Below, one piece after another: positions 15,585 through 22,800 of a stretch of 27,872 nt of DNA. The notes below the pieces were generated by a model, which saw only the letters and a program-made list of their open reading frames with translations, was not told the origin of the DNA and did no database searches. The position numbers and the translations under genes are program-made. The DNA lies in assembly GCA_035559315.1 (NCBI GenBank), contig DATMBJ010000069.1:1-27872 (forward strand), in the 5' to 3' direction. Each line of letters opens with the position of its first letter. Position 1 is the stretch's first letter. The DNA comes from DATLZM01 sp035559315. GTDB taxonomy: Bacteria > Actinomycetota > UBA4738 > HRBIN12.

Positions 15585-16580
15585 ATGGCGTGGTTCCGGC
15601 GGGAACGGAGGGAGCGGGCCACGACGCGGCTCTTCTTCGCCTCGGACCTCCACGGGTCCACCCCCGCCTTCCGTAAGTTCGTCAACGCAGCGCGGGTCTT
15701 CGACGTCGACGCGCTGGTCTTCGGCGGCGACCTGATGGGGAAGGCGCTGGTGCCCATCCTCGCCGGGCCCTCCGGGACGTTCCGCGCCGAGTTCCAGGGC
15801 GTCCCCCACGAGCTCTCCGCGGACGATCTCGACGGCTTCGCTCGGTCCGTCGAGGCCGCCGGCTTCTACTGGAAGGTCATGGAGCCCGATGAGCACCGCG
15901 CGCTCGGGGACGATCCCGCCGCCCTGGCGGAGCTGTTCGACCGCCTCGCCCGGGAGCGGCTCGGGGCCTGGATCGCCTTCGCCGAGGAGCGCCTGCCCGG
16001 GGAGATCCGGTGCTACCTCACCGGCGGCAACGACGACTCCCCGGCGGTCCTCTCGGTCCTCGAGGAGGCCCGCGGCGCGCACGTCGTGGCCTGCGAGCAC
16101 CGCGTGATCGACCTCGACGGCGTGCACTCGATGATCACCGTCGGCTACTCGACGCCGACCCCCTGGCGGACCGCCCGCGAGGCGTCGGAGGAGGAGATCG
16201 CCGCCGCCATCGACGCCTCCATGCGAGGCGTGCCCGACCCGAGCCGCTGCGTGTTCAACCTCCACGTGCCGCCGGTCGACTCCGGCCTCGACACGTGCTT
16301 GCGGCTCGTGGAGGCGGACGGCGAGCTCCCCACGCCGGCGAAGGACCAGGGTCGGCCGGTGTGGTTCGGCGCCGGGAGCCGGGCCGTCCGGGAGGCGATC
16401 AGGACCTACCAGCCGGTGGTCGGTCTCCACGGGCACATCCACGAGTCGCCCGGGCAGCGGCGGTACGGGCGCACCCGCTGCTTCAACCCCGGGAGCGAGT
16501 ACGGGCAGGGGATCCTGCGCGGGATGGTGCTCTCCCTCCGGGACGGCGAGGTCGTGGGCTACCAGCTGGTCTCGGGGTAG
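15585..16580 (+). CDS. Calcineurin-like metallophosphoesterase, paralogue 2
   Basis: A 331-residue paralogue of the protein at 9467-10405. The same motif series is present: FFASDLHGS, then FGGDLMGKA, GGNDD (again Asp in place of the usual His), FNLHVPP and LHGHIHES, then NPGSEYGQG. Both share TPTPW or NPTPW in the middle and an insertion between the second and third metal motifs, so they form a distinct subfamily. It has a short basic N-terminal extension (MAWFRRERRERATT) before the first strand, and alternative starts are not obvious. It follows betB in the same direction and converges on the MTHFR-like gene with only five bases between stop codons. Role and substrate are unknown. Confidence 0.87.
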   Translation: MAWFRRERRERATTRLFFASDLHGSTPAFRKFVNAARVFDVDALVFGGDLMGKALVPILAGPSGTFRAEFQGVPHELSADDLDGFARSVEAAGFYWKVMEPDEHRALGDDPAALAELFDRLARERLGAWIAFAEERLPGEIRCYLTGGNDDSPAVLSVLEEARGAHVVACEHRVIDLDGVHSMITVGYSTPTPWRTAREASEEEIAAAIDASMRGVPDPSRCVFNLHVPPVDSGLDTCLRLVEADGELPTPAKDQGRPVWFGAGSRAVREAIRTYQPVVGLHGHIHESPGQRRYGRTRCFNPGSEYGQGILRGMVLSLRDGEVVGYQLVSG

Positions 16581-16585
16581 CCCGA

Positions 16586-17431
16586 TCAGCCGAGCCGCTC
16601 GGCCACCGCGAGCACGAGGTCCAGGTCGCCGCGGAACGTCGAGAGGTGGCACCCGACCACCCCGGGGAGCTCCCGCAGCTCGGCCACGAGGTCGACGGCC
16701 AGGTCGACCCCCCCGCCCGGTTCCGCGAGCCGTCGGGCGGCCTCCACGGGTATGGACGCCCCGGTGATCTCGGCCACGCGCGCCGCCTCCTCCGGCCCGC
16801 GCAGCACGAACACGTCGACCAGGACCGGGACCTCGATCCCCGCCGCCCGCACCGCCGCCAGCCAGCGCGCGAAGGCTCCCGCGTCGAAGACCGGCTGCGT
16901 CTCGAGGAGCGCCGCGCCGGCGGCGACCTTGGCCCGGAGCCGGCCGAGGACCGCGGGTGTCGGCTCGAGGCCGGGATCCGCCGCGGCCAGGAGCGTCCAC
17001 CCTTCGTCCACCCCCCGCGCCATCGCGAGGAGCTCGAGCACGTCCACCTCGCGGAAGGCCCGACCGCGGGGCGGATCGTCGCCGCGCAGGCAGAGGAGGT
17101 GCCGCACGTCGAGGACCCTGCCGCCCAGGAGCTCCGCCTGCAGGCTCACGCGGTCCCGACCCCTGCAGGCCACGTGGACCACCGGCTCGAAGCCCTCCTG
17201 GAGCGCGAGGCAGGCCGCCGCCCAGGGCGAGACGCTCGCCACCCCGCGCGGGCTGTCGCCGAACTTCACGAAGCGGAACGCGCCGCGCAGCGCGCCGAGC
17301 CTGGCCCGGAGCTCGGACGCATCCGCGCGGCGGAGCGGCCCGCAGCTCGTGGTGAGGACCCGCTCGGCCGCGGCGTCCCCGAGGAGCGACGCCCGGCTCA
17401 GCCCGCCGCCGCCCGGGCCTCCTCGAGCCAC
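16586..17431 (-). CDS. Methylenetetrahydrofolate reductase-like protein, atypical
   Basis: About 281 residues with the FAD/folate TIM-barrel pattern of the MTHFR family: EGFEPVVHVACRGRDRVSLQ, then LLCLRGDDPPRG, then AALLETQPVFD. These correspond to family segments binding FAD and folate. The N-terminal strand reads LTTSCGPLRRAD where family members usually have E-x-x-P-P, so the catalytic Glu appears replaced by Ser. No ATG fits; GTG 17431 gives a 34-base overlap with the binding-protein gene, and CTG 17401 at its stop codon is the alternative, so the start is uncertain. Co-transcription with the betaine-type ABC binding protein links it to one-carbon units released from a methylated substrate. 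It could be a reductase, a methyl-THF oxidase or a non-catalytic relative. Confidence 0.75.
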   Translation of the reverse strand: MARGGPGGGGLSRASLLGDAAAERVLTTSCGPLRRADASELRARLGALRGAFRFVKFGDSPRGVASVSPWAAACLALQEGFEPVVHVACRGRDRVSLQAELLGGRVLDVRHLLCLRGDDPPRGRAFREVDVLELLAMARGVDEGWTLLAAADPGLEPTPAVLGRLRAKVAAGAALLETQPVFDAGAFARWLAAVRAAGIEVPVLVDVFVLRGPEEAARVAEITGASIPVEAARRLAEPGGGVDLAVDLVAELRELPGVVGCHLSTFRGDLDLVLAVAERLG

Positions 17432-18462
17432 CCGTCCACGAGGTCCCGGTGCGCCGCGATCCACTCCTCGGCGTGCCGCTCGATGTCCTCCTGCGTGTTC
17501 TCGCCCTCGTTCATCCGAAGGTTCTGGGCGTTGATGTCCTCGACCGGGATCTCGATCAGCTCGAAGAGCTTCGCCGCCGCGGGGTTCTCGGCCAGGAAGT
17601 CGTTGTTCGCCACGATCCGCAGGTCGTTCGGGATGAACCCCATCTCGCACGGGTCGGCCACGCAGCCCGCCACGCCGGAGACCGCCGTGTCCTCCCCGGG
17701 CGGGCTCGGCGCCTCGATCCACACCACGTCCTGCCCGGGCACGAGGGCCCCCACCGTCCAGTTCGGGGTCCACGTGTAGTAGAGGGCGGGCTCGCCCCGC
17801 TCGATCCTCGCGATCGTGTCGACCATGAGCGCCGAGTACTCGCCCTGCACGTGCTCGATGGCGTCCTCCCAGCCCTCCCGCTCGATGAGCTCGTCGATGG
17901 CGACGGCGCACCCCCACCCCTCGTTGCAGCCGATCAGGTCGGCCTTGCCGTCGCCGTCGCGGTCGTACACGGCGGCCAGGTCGGGGTCCTCGGCGATCTG
18001 GGAGAGGCTGGTGACGCCGTGTTCCTCCGCCGAAGCCATGTCCACGAGGTAGCCCTGGAGCGCCCCTGCGTGCACCATCATGCCGACCGGGCTGACGGCG
18101 TCCGCCACGGTTCCCACCCCCGGCACCTCTTCCTCGAAGAACGGGTCGTGGAGCGGGAACCATCCCTCGGCCCAGAAGTCGACCTCGCCCCGAGCGAGGG
18201 CCGGGTAGAAGACCTCCGGCGCGAGCTCCTTATCCTCGGGGGGAGTGACCTCGTAGCCCAGCTCCTCCAGGAGCTTCACGACGACCTCGGTATCGAAGAA
18301 CGACGTGTCCCAGTTCGGCCTGGCGGCCACGATGGTGATGCCCTCGCCGGGACGCTCCTCCGCCGCGCCCTCGGGGGCCGGTTGTTCGGCCCTCTGACAG
18401 GCGGCCGCGATGACCGCCGAGACGGCCAAGGCTACGGACGCGCGCTTCCGGAACGCGATCAT
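17398..18462 (-). CDS. proX: Glycine betaine/choline ABC transporter substrate-binding lipoprotein
   Basis: A 354-residue OpuAC/ProX-type binding protein. The basic N-terminus and hydrophobic stretch end at AAAC (Cys22), a probable lipoprotein site. The mature part shows ITIVAARPNWDTSFFDTEVV, then EVDFWAEGWFPLHDPF and YYTWTPNWTVGALV; the Trp and Tyr residues in these positions form the aromatic cage for quaternary ammonium ligands in this family. ATG 18462 is preceded by a long GGAGGGAGGGGAGG; an upstream GTG at 18483 would lack the signal-peptide logic. It follows the ATPase and permease genes with a 91-base gap that holds its own promoter, allowing excess of binding protein. The ligand may be glycine betaine, choline, proline betaine or another onium compound. 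Confidence 0.9.
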   Translation of the reverse strand: MIAFRKRASVALAVSAVIAAACQRAEQPAPEGAAEERPGEGITIVAARPNWDTSFFDTEVVVKLLEELGYEVTPPEDKELAPEVFYPALARGEVDFWAEGWFPLHDPFFEEEVPGVGTVADAVSPVGMMVHAGALQGYLVDMASAEEHGVTSLSQIAEDPDLAAVYDRDGDGKADLIGCNEGWGCAVAIDELIEREGWEDAIEHVQGEYSALMVDTIARIERGEPALYYTWTPNWTVGALVPGQDVVWIEAPSPPGEDTAVSGVAGCVADPCEMGFIPNDLRIVANNDFLAENPAAAKLFELIEIPVEDINAQNLRMNEGENTQEDIERHAEEWIAAHRDLVDGWLEEARAAAG

Positions 18463-18492
18463 CGGCCTCCCCTCCCTCCGCACACGCGAACA

Positions 18493-18520
18493 GTTAGACG
18501 GCCGTGGTTCGGACGGTCAA
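18493..18520 (-). promoter_or_regulatory. Promoter before proX
   Basis: On the minus strand TTGACC (18520-18515), a 16-base spacer and TCTAAC (18498-18493) lie about 31 bases upstream of the proX ATG. It would provide extra expression of the binding protein within the transporter cluster. Confidence 0.5.
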
Positions 18521-18553
18521 GGCAGGGCGGCGCGCTCCGCGCAACGGCCGGGA

Positions 18554-19489
18554 TCAGCCCCGCTCGGGACGACGCGTGAGGCGGCGCCGCCGGGGGCCGC
18601 CGGCCCGGCCTCCGGTCTGGCTGATGCGGTCCAGGATCACGGCGAGGATCAGGACCGCGAGGCCCGAGGTACTCGCGATCGGGATGTCCGCTCGGTTCAC
18701 CCCCCGGACGATCACCTGGCCGATCCCGCCGGCGGCGATCAGGGCGGCGATCACCACCATCGAGAGCGAGAGCATGAGGGTCTGGTTCAGGCCGGCCATG
18801 ATCGAGGGGCGGGCCAGCGGGAGCTGGACGTCGCGGAGGAGCTGCAGCTCGCTCGAGCCGAACGCCCGTCCCGCCTCGACCACCTCGGTCGGGACCTGGC
18901 GGATGCCGAGGTCCGTGAGCCGAACGATGGGAGGGAGCGCGAAGATGATGGTCACGATCACCGCGGGGGTCCTCCCCAGGCCGAAGAAGAACACCGCCGG
19001 CAACAGGTAGACGAACGGGTGGACGGTCTGCATCGCGTCGAGCACCGGACGGAGGAAGGCCTCCAGCCGGTCGCTGCGGGCGGCGAGGATCCCGAGCGGG
19101 ATGCCGGTGACGGCACAGAACGCCACGGCGGTGACGATCATCGCCAGCGTCTCCATCGTGCTCTCCCAGAGGCCCGGCGCGAGGAGGCCGAGGAAGACGA
19201 GCCCCGCGGCCGAGAGGACCCCCACGGTCGGACCGCGGCGCCACCACCCGAGCGCGAGGAACGCCGCGACCACCACGGGCCACGGCAGGGACGAGAGCAG
19301 GTCCACGGCCCCGCCGAGGAAGCGGTCGACCGGCCACCGCAGCACATCGAACAGGGGCTTGGCGTGCACCGCGAGCCAGAAGACGGCCACCTTGGCCCAC
19401 TCCCCGAGCGGCAGCGCGTGATCGTCGAAGAACTCCGGGCTCCAGAACGGGGGTCCCGCCTGGGCCGCGAGGGTCGGGAGCGGGAACAT
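18554..19489 (-). CDS. proW: Glycine betaine/choline-type ABC transporter permease
   Basis: About 311 residues with a periplasmic/cytoplasmic N-terminal part, two or three hydrophobic segments, then the binding-protein-dependent permease domain. The ATPase-coupling loop is seen as EAGRAFGSSELQLLRDVQLPLARPSI, the typical ProW/OpuAB form, after DAMQTVHPFVYLLPAVFFFG. The start ATG 19489 shares its A with the TGA of the ATPase gene (TGATG), giving translational coupling; GTG 19492 and GTG 19495 are possible starts slightly upstream, with GGAGGT before them. It forms the membrane channel of the importer whose ATPase and binding protein are encoded on either side. Confidence 0.9.
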   Translation of the reverse strand: MFPLPTLAAQAGPPFWSPEFFDDHALPLGEWAKVAVFWLAVHAKPLFDVLRWPVDRFLGGAVDLLSSLPWPVVVAAFLALGWWRRGPTVGVLSAAGLVFLGLLAPGLWESTMETLAMIVTAVAFCAVTGIPLGILAARSDRLEAFLRPVLDAMQTVHPFVYLLPAVFFFGLGRTPAVIVTIIFALPPIVRLTDLGIRQVPTEVVEAGRAFGSSELQLLRDVQLPLARPSIMAGLNQTLMLSLSMVVIAALIAAGGIGQVIVRGVNRADIPIASTSGLAVLILAVILDRISQTGGRAGGPRRRRLTRRPERG

Positions 19490-20691
19490 CACCACCTCAC
19501 CTCCGCGTCGGCTTCGTGCCCACCGGGCCCCGACGCGACCACCTCTTCCAGCCGACCCAGGGCCGCCAGGAGGTCCGTCGGCCCCACCATGCCGCGGAGG
19601 CGCCCCTGCTCATCGACGACAGCCACCGGCAAACCCGATCGGAACCGTCCGAAGAGGTCGGCGACGACCGCGGTCTCGACGACCCGCTCGAAATCCCTCC
19701 GGATCTCGCCCGGCCTCGCCGTCACGAGGGCGACGGGCCGCCCGTCGGCGTCCACGACGAAACACGCGCCGGTCGCCGCGGCGGCGCGCGCGGCCCCGTC
19801 GACGGCGACCTCCTCATCCCTCACCGCGGGGGCGTCGCGCATCACGAACGCGACCTGTACCACCCGCGCCCGGTCGACGTCGGCGACGAACGCCGCCACG
19901 TAGCCGTCGGCCGGCGTCGCGACGATCTCAGCCGGCGTGCCGACCTGGACGATCCGCCCGTCGCGCATGATCGCGACCCGGTCGCCCAGGCGAAGGGCCT
20001 CGTCCATGTCGTGGGTCACGAACAGGATCGTCTTGCGGACCCTCGATTGGATCTCGAGCAGCTCGTCCTGCATCCTCCTCCGGATCAGCGGATCGAGCGC
20101 GCTGAAGGCCTCGTCCATCAAGAGGATGTCCGGGTCGGGGGCGAGGGCGCGCGCCAATCCCACCCGCTGCTGCATGCCCCCGGACAGCTCCCGCGGATAG
20201 TGGTCGGCCCACTCGGCGAGCCCGACCTGGGCGAGGACCTCCAGCGCTCGCTCGCGGCGCTGCCTGGGCTCCACCCCTCGGGCCTTCAGCCCGTACGCGG
20301 CGTTCTCGGCCACCGTCATGTGCGGGAACAGCGCGAAGTGCTGGAAGACCATGGCCATCTTGGTCCGCCGGATCTCCTGCACCTCCCGGTCGGCGAGGCC
20401 CACGATGTCCCGCCCGTCGATCAGTACGCGCCCGGCGGTCGGCTCGACCAACCGGTTCGCCAGACGGACCAGGGTCGACTTGCCGGAGCCGGACAGCCCC
20501 ATGACGACGAAGATCTCCCCCTCCGCGACGTCCAGGCTCACCCCCGCGACGGCCACGACGTGGCCGGTCTCGCGGAAGATCCGCTCCTTCGTGGCACCGC
20601 CCCGCAGCAGCTCCAGCGGCACGCCGCTCGGGCGGGGACCGAAGATCTTGATGACGTCCTCGAATCGGATCTTGGGCTCCATCGGGGCCAT
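19489..20691 (-). CDS. proV: Glycine betaine/choline-type ABC transporter ATPase with C-terminal CBS region
   Basis: A 400-residue ProV/OpuAA-type ATPase. The Walker A motif GLSGSGKST is at residues 65-73, the signature LSGGMQQ at 169-175 and Walker B LLMDEAFSALD at 190-200, followed by the H-loop in FVTHDMDEAL. Residues from about 285 form a tandem CBS-like regulatory region, which in OpuA-type importers senses ionic strength. The N-terminal extension EDVIKIFG...GVPLELLRGGATKE is typical of this branch. ATG 20691 has no ribosome binding site; a second ATG lies at 20682. A -10 box just upstream suggests a nearly leaderless transcript. The gene is divergent from the iclR operon. Confidence 0.93.
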   Translation of the reverse strand: MAPMEPKIRFEDVIKIFGPRPSGVPLELLRGGATKERIFRETGHVVAVAGVSLDVAEGEIFVVMGLSGSGKSTLVRLANRLVEPTAGRVLIDGRDIVGLADREVQEIRRTKMAMVFQHFALFPHMTVAENAAYGLKARGVEPRQRRERALEVLAQVGLAEWADHYPRELSGGMQQRVGLARALAPDPDILLMDEAFSALDPLIRRRMQDELLEIQSRVRKTILFVTHDMDEALRLGDRVAIMRDGRIVQVGTPAEIVATPADGYVAAFVADVDRARVVQVAFVMRDAPAVRDEEVAVDGAARAAAATGACFVVDADGRPVALVTARPGEIRRDFERVVETAVVADLFGRFRSGLPVAVVDEQGRLRGMVGPTDLLAALGRLEEVVASGPGGHEADAEVRW

Positions 20692-20705
20692 CCGGGTGGG
20701 GCGGC

Positions 20706-20711
20706 ATCATA
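20706..20711 (-). promoter_or_regulatory. -10 box of a probable short-leader proV promoter
   Basis: TATGAT on the minus strand (20711-20706) matches consensus at 5 of 6 positions and lies 14 bases before the proV ATG. No good -35 box is seen at 16-18 bases. With no ribosome binding site before the ATG, initiation seven bases after this box would give a transcript with a leader of only about eight bases. Confidence 0.45.
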
Positions 20712-20778
20712 GGCGGTCCGCGCAGAAGGGCGCCACCCCGGTCGACCCGGAGGCCCGGAACGGCCCCCGGCTCCCGGT

Positions 20779-20807
20779 TTGACGCGTCCCACGGAGCGTC
20801 GTAGCGT
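20779..20807 (+). promoter_or_regulatory. Promoter of the iclR operon
   Basis: TTGACG (20779-20784), a 17-base spacer and TAGCGT (20802-20807) lie about 33 bases before the iclR ATG. The -10 box is inside a direct repeat: AGCGTCGT at 20795-20802 and again at 20808-20815 with an extra AGCGT between. A regulator binding these repeats would cover the -10 box. Confidence 0.55.
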
Positions 20808-20840
20808 AGCGTCGTTGCGGATCGCGGATATGGTTGCACG

Positions 20841-21638
20841 ATGAGGAACGACTCGTCTCGGGGCCCCTCGGTCCAGTCGGTGCGGCGTGCGCTCTCGATC
20901 CTCGAGATGCTCGCCGACCAGGGAGGCGAGATGGGCGTCACCGAGCTCGGCCGTCGCCTCGGGGTCCACAAGGCCACCGCCTCCAGGCTGCTCGCCACCC
21001 TCGCCGAGCACGGGCTCGTCGAGCGGAACCCGCTCACCGACAAGTACCGGCTGGGGTTCGGGGTCGTCCGCCTGGCCGCCGCCACCGTCGGGCGGCTCGA
21101 CCTCGTCCAGCAGGCCCGCCCCGTGCTCGAGCAGCTCGCCGAACGGACCGGGGAGACGGTCAACCTCGCGATCCTGGACGACGACTGGGCGGTGAACATC
21201 GACCAGGTCACGGGGGCCAGCGCGGTGGTCTCCGTCTCCTGGGTGGGGAAGCGGACGCCGCTCCACGCCACCTCTAGCGGCAAGGTCCTCCTCGCCCACG
21301 CGCCCGTCGAGGTCCGCGAGCGGATCCTCTCGGGGCCGCTCCCCCGCCTCACCCGGGGGACGATCGTCGACCCCGAGGCGCTCCGCCGGCAGCTCGCCGA
21401 GGCGGTCGCCCGGGGCTACGCGTTCACCGTCGAGGAGCTGGAGGTGGGCCTCAACGCCGTCGCGGCCCCCGTCCGTCAGGCGGGCGGCGAGGTGGTGGCG
21501 GCGATCAGCGTCTCCGGCCCCGCCTACCGGGTCACCCCGGCCCGCATCCCCATGCTCGGCCAGACCGTCCGGCTGGCCGCAGCCGAGATCTCCCGTCGGA
21601 TGGGACACGTCGAGAGGAGGGAGTCCGTTGCCCGTTGA
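20841..21638 (+). CDS. IclR-family transcriptional regulator
   Basis: A 265-residue regulator with an N-terminal winged helix-turn-helix (RALSILEMLADQGGEM, then VTELGRRLGVHKATASRLLATL, residues about 15-55) and a C-terminal IclR effector domain (PLHATSSGKVLLAHAP, then RGYAFTVEELEVGLNAVAAPV). It is the first gene of the demethylation operon and overlaps the next gene by 11 bases, so it is likely made together with the enzymes it controls. The divergent ABC importer is a second probable target. Its effector would be expected to be the imported substrate or a product. Only a weak ribosome binding site precedes the ATG. Confidence 0.92.
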   Translation: MRNDSSRGPSVQSVRRALSILEMLADQGGEMGVTELGRRLGVHKATASRLLATLAEHGLVERNPLTDKYRLGFGVVRLAAATVGRLDLVQQARPVLEQLAERTGETVNLAILDDDWAVNIDQVTGASAVVSVSWVGKRTPLHATSSGKVLLAHAPVEVRERILSGPLPRLTRGTIVDPEALRRQLAEAVARGYAFTVEELEVGLNAVAAPVRQAGGEVVAAISVSGPAYRVTPARIPMLGQTVRLAAAEISRRMGHVERRESVAR

Positions 21639-22800
21639 GGAGAACCCGGCGATCCTGCTCTACACGCGGATCCGGAAGTCGCCGTACTTCTACGCCTCGC
21701 GCAAGCACGGGGTGAAGCGCTACAGCGTCTACAACCACACCTACCACCCTCGCCACTACGGCGACCCGATCCAGGAGTACTGGCACCTGGTCAACAACGT
21801 GACGCTCTGGGACGTGGGCGTCGAGAAGCAGATCCAGATCAAGGGGCCCGACGCGTTCGACCTGGCGAACATGATCGTGCCACGCGACCTCACGAAGTGC
21901 GCCGTCGGCCAGTGCAAGTACGTGTTCGTCACGGCCCCCGACGGCGGGATCCTGAACGACCCCGTCCTGCTCCGGATCGAGGAGGACGAGTTCTGGCTCT
22001 CCCTCGCCGACTCGGACGTGAACCTCTACGCGCTGGGGATCGCCGCCGCCAAGGGGATGGACGTCACGGTCCGGGAGATCGACGTCGCGCCGGTGCAGAT
22101 CCAGGGCCCGAACTCGAAGAAGGTGATGGTGGAGCTGTTCGGCGAGAAGGTCCTGGACATCCCGTACTACGGGCTGATGAAGGCCGAGCTCGACGGGCTG
22201 CGGGTCGTCGTGTCGCGCACCGGCTACACGGGCGAGGTGGGCTACGAGATCTACCTCTACGACGCCTCGCTCCACGGCGAGGAGCTGTGGAACAAGGTGC
22301 TCGAGGCCGGCAGGCCCCACGGCCTGGAGGTGATCGGCCCCTGCCACATCCGCCGGATCGAGGGGGGCATCCTCGCCTTCGGCGCGGACATGTGGTACGA
22401 CAACAACCCCTTCGAGGTCGGCTACCACTACACCTGGATGGTCGACCTCGACCAGGAGGCCGACTTCATGGGCAAGGCCGCCCTCAAGCGGATCAAGGAG
22501 GAGGGCGTCACGCGCAAGCTGGTCGGCGTCGACATCGAGGGCGAGCCGCTCGGCAGCTACATCGACAACGAGATGATCGACTTCTTCCCCGTCTACGCGG
22601 ACGGCCGCCGGGTGGGGAAGGTCACGAGCGCCTGCTGGTCGCCTCGGTTGGAGAAGAACATCGGGTACGCCATGCTGCCGATCGAGTTCACGGACCTCGG
22701 CACCGAGCTCGAGGTCGACACCCCCAAGAGCGGGCGGGTTCGCGCGGTCGTGGTCCCGATGCCCCACTGGGACCCGAAGAAGGAGATCCCGAAGCGGTGA
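21628..22800 (+). CDS. DmdA/GcvT-like tetrahydrofolate-dependent methyltransferase (demethylase)
   Basis: A 390-residue protein of the aminomethyltransferase (GcvT) fold. From memory its N-terminal third resembles DMSP demethylase DmdA rather than glycine-cleavage T protein: RIRKSPYF, GVKRYSVYNHTYHP, WDVGVEKQIQIKGPDA, and GGILNDPVLLRI followed by FWLSLADSDV. The C-terminal half has GYTGEVGYEIYLYD, RRIEGGILAFGADMW and the T-protein barrel. Such enzymes move a methyl group from an onium substrate to tetrahydrofolate. The TTG start follows GAGGAGGGAG and lies inside the iclR end; the stop overlaps the GTG of the MTHFR-like gene. This tight coupling to an MTHFR-like partner is what a methyl-THF-producing demethylase would need. 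The substrate could be glycine betaine, DMSP or another methylated compound. Confidence 0.8.
   Translation: MPVEENPAILLYTRIRKSPYFYASRKHGVKRYSVYNHTYHPRHYGDPIQEYWHLVNNVTLWDVGVEKQIQIKGPDAFDLANMIVPRDLTKCAVGQCKYVFVTAPDGGILNDPVLLRIEEDEFWLSLADSDVNLYALGIAAAKGMDVTVREIDVAPVQIQGPNSKKVMVELFGEKVLDIPYYGLMKAELDGLRVVVSRTGYTGEVGYEIYLYDASLHGEELWNKVLEAGRPHGLEVIGPCHIRRIEGGILAFGADMWYDNNPFEVGYHYTWMVDLDQEADFMGKAALKRIKEEGVTRKLVGVDIEGEPLGSYIDNEMIDFFPVYADGRRVGKVTSACWSPRLEKNIGYAMLPIEFTDLGTELEVDTPKSGRVRAVVVPMPHWDPKKEIPKR

Noticed and set aside
18505..18520. TTGACCG-containing stretch before proX as a third TetR operator
   Set aside because: Only the left half resembles the operator (11 of 16) and the stretch is not palindromic; it is better explained as a -35 box.
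21625..21635. CCGTTGCCCGT at the dmdA-like start, identical to the left half of the inverted repeat at 13936
   Set aside because: The right arm is missing and the bases are fully explained by the overlapping iclR and demethylase codons; probably chance.
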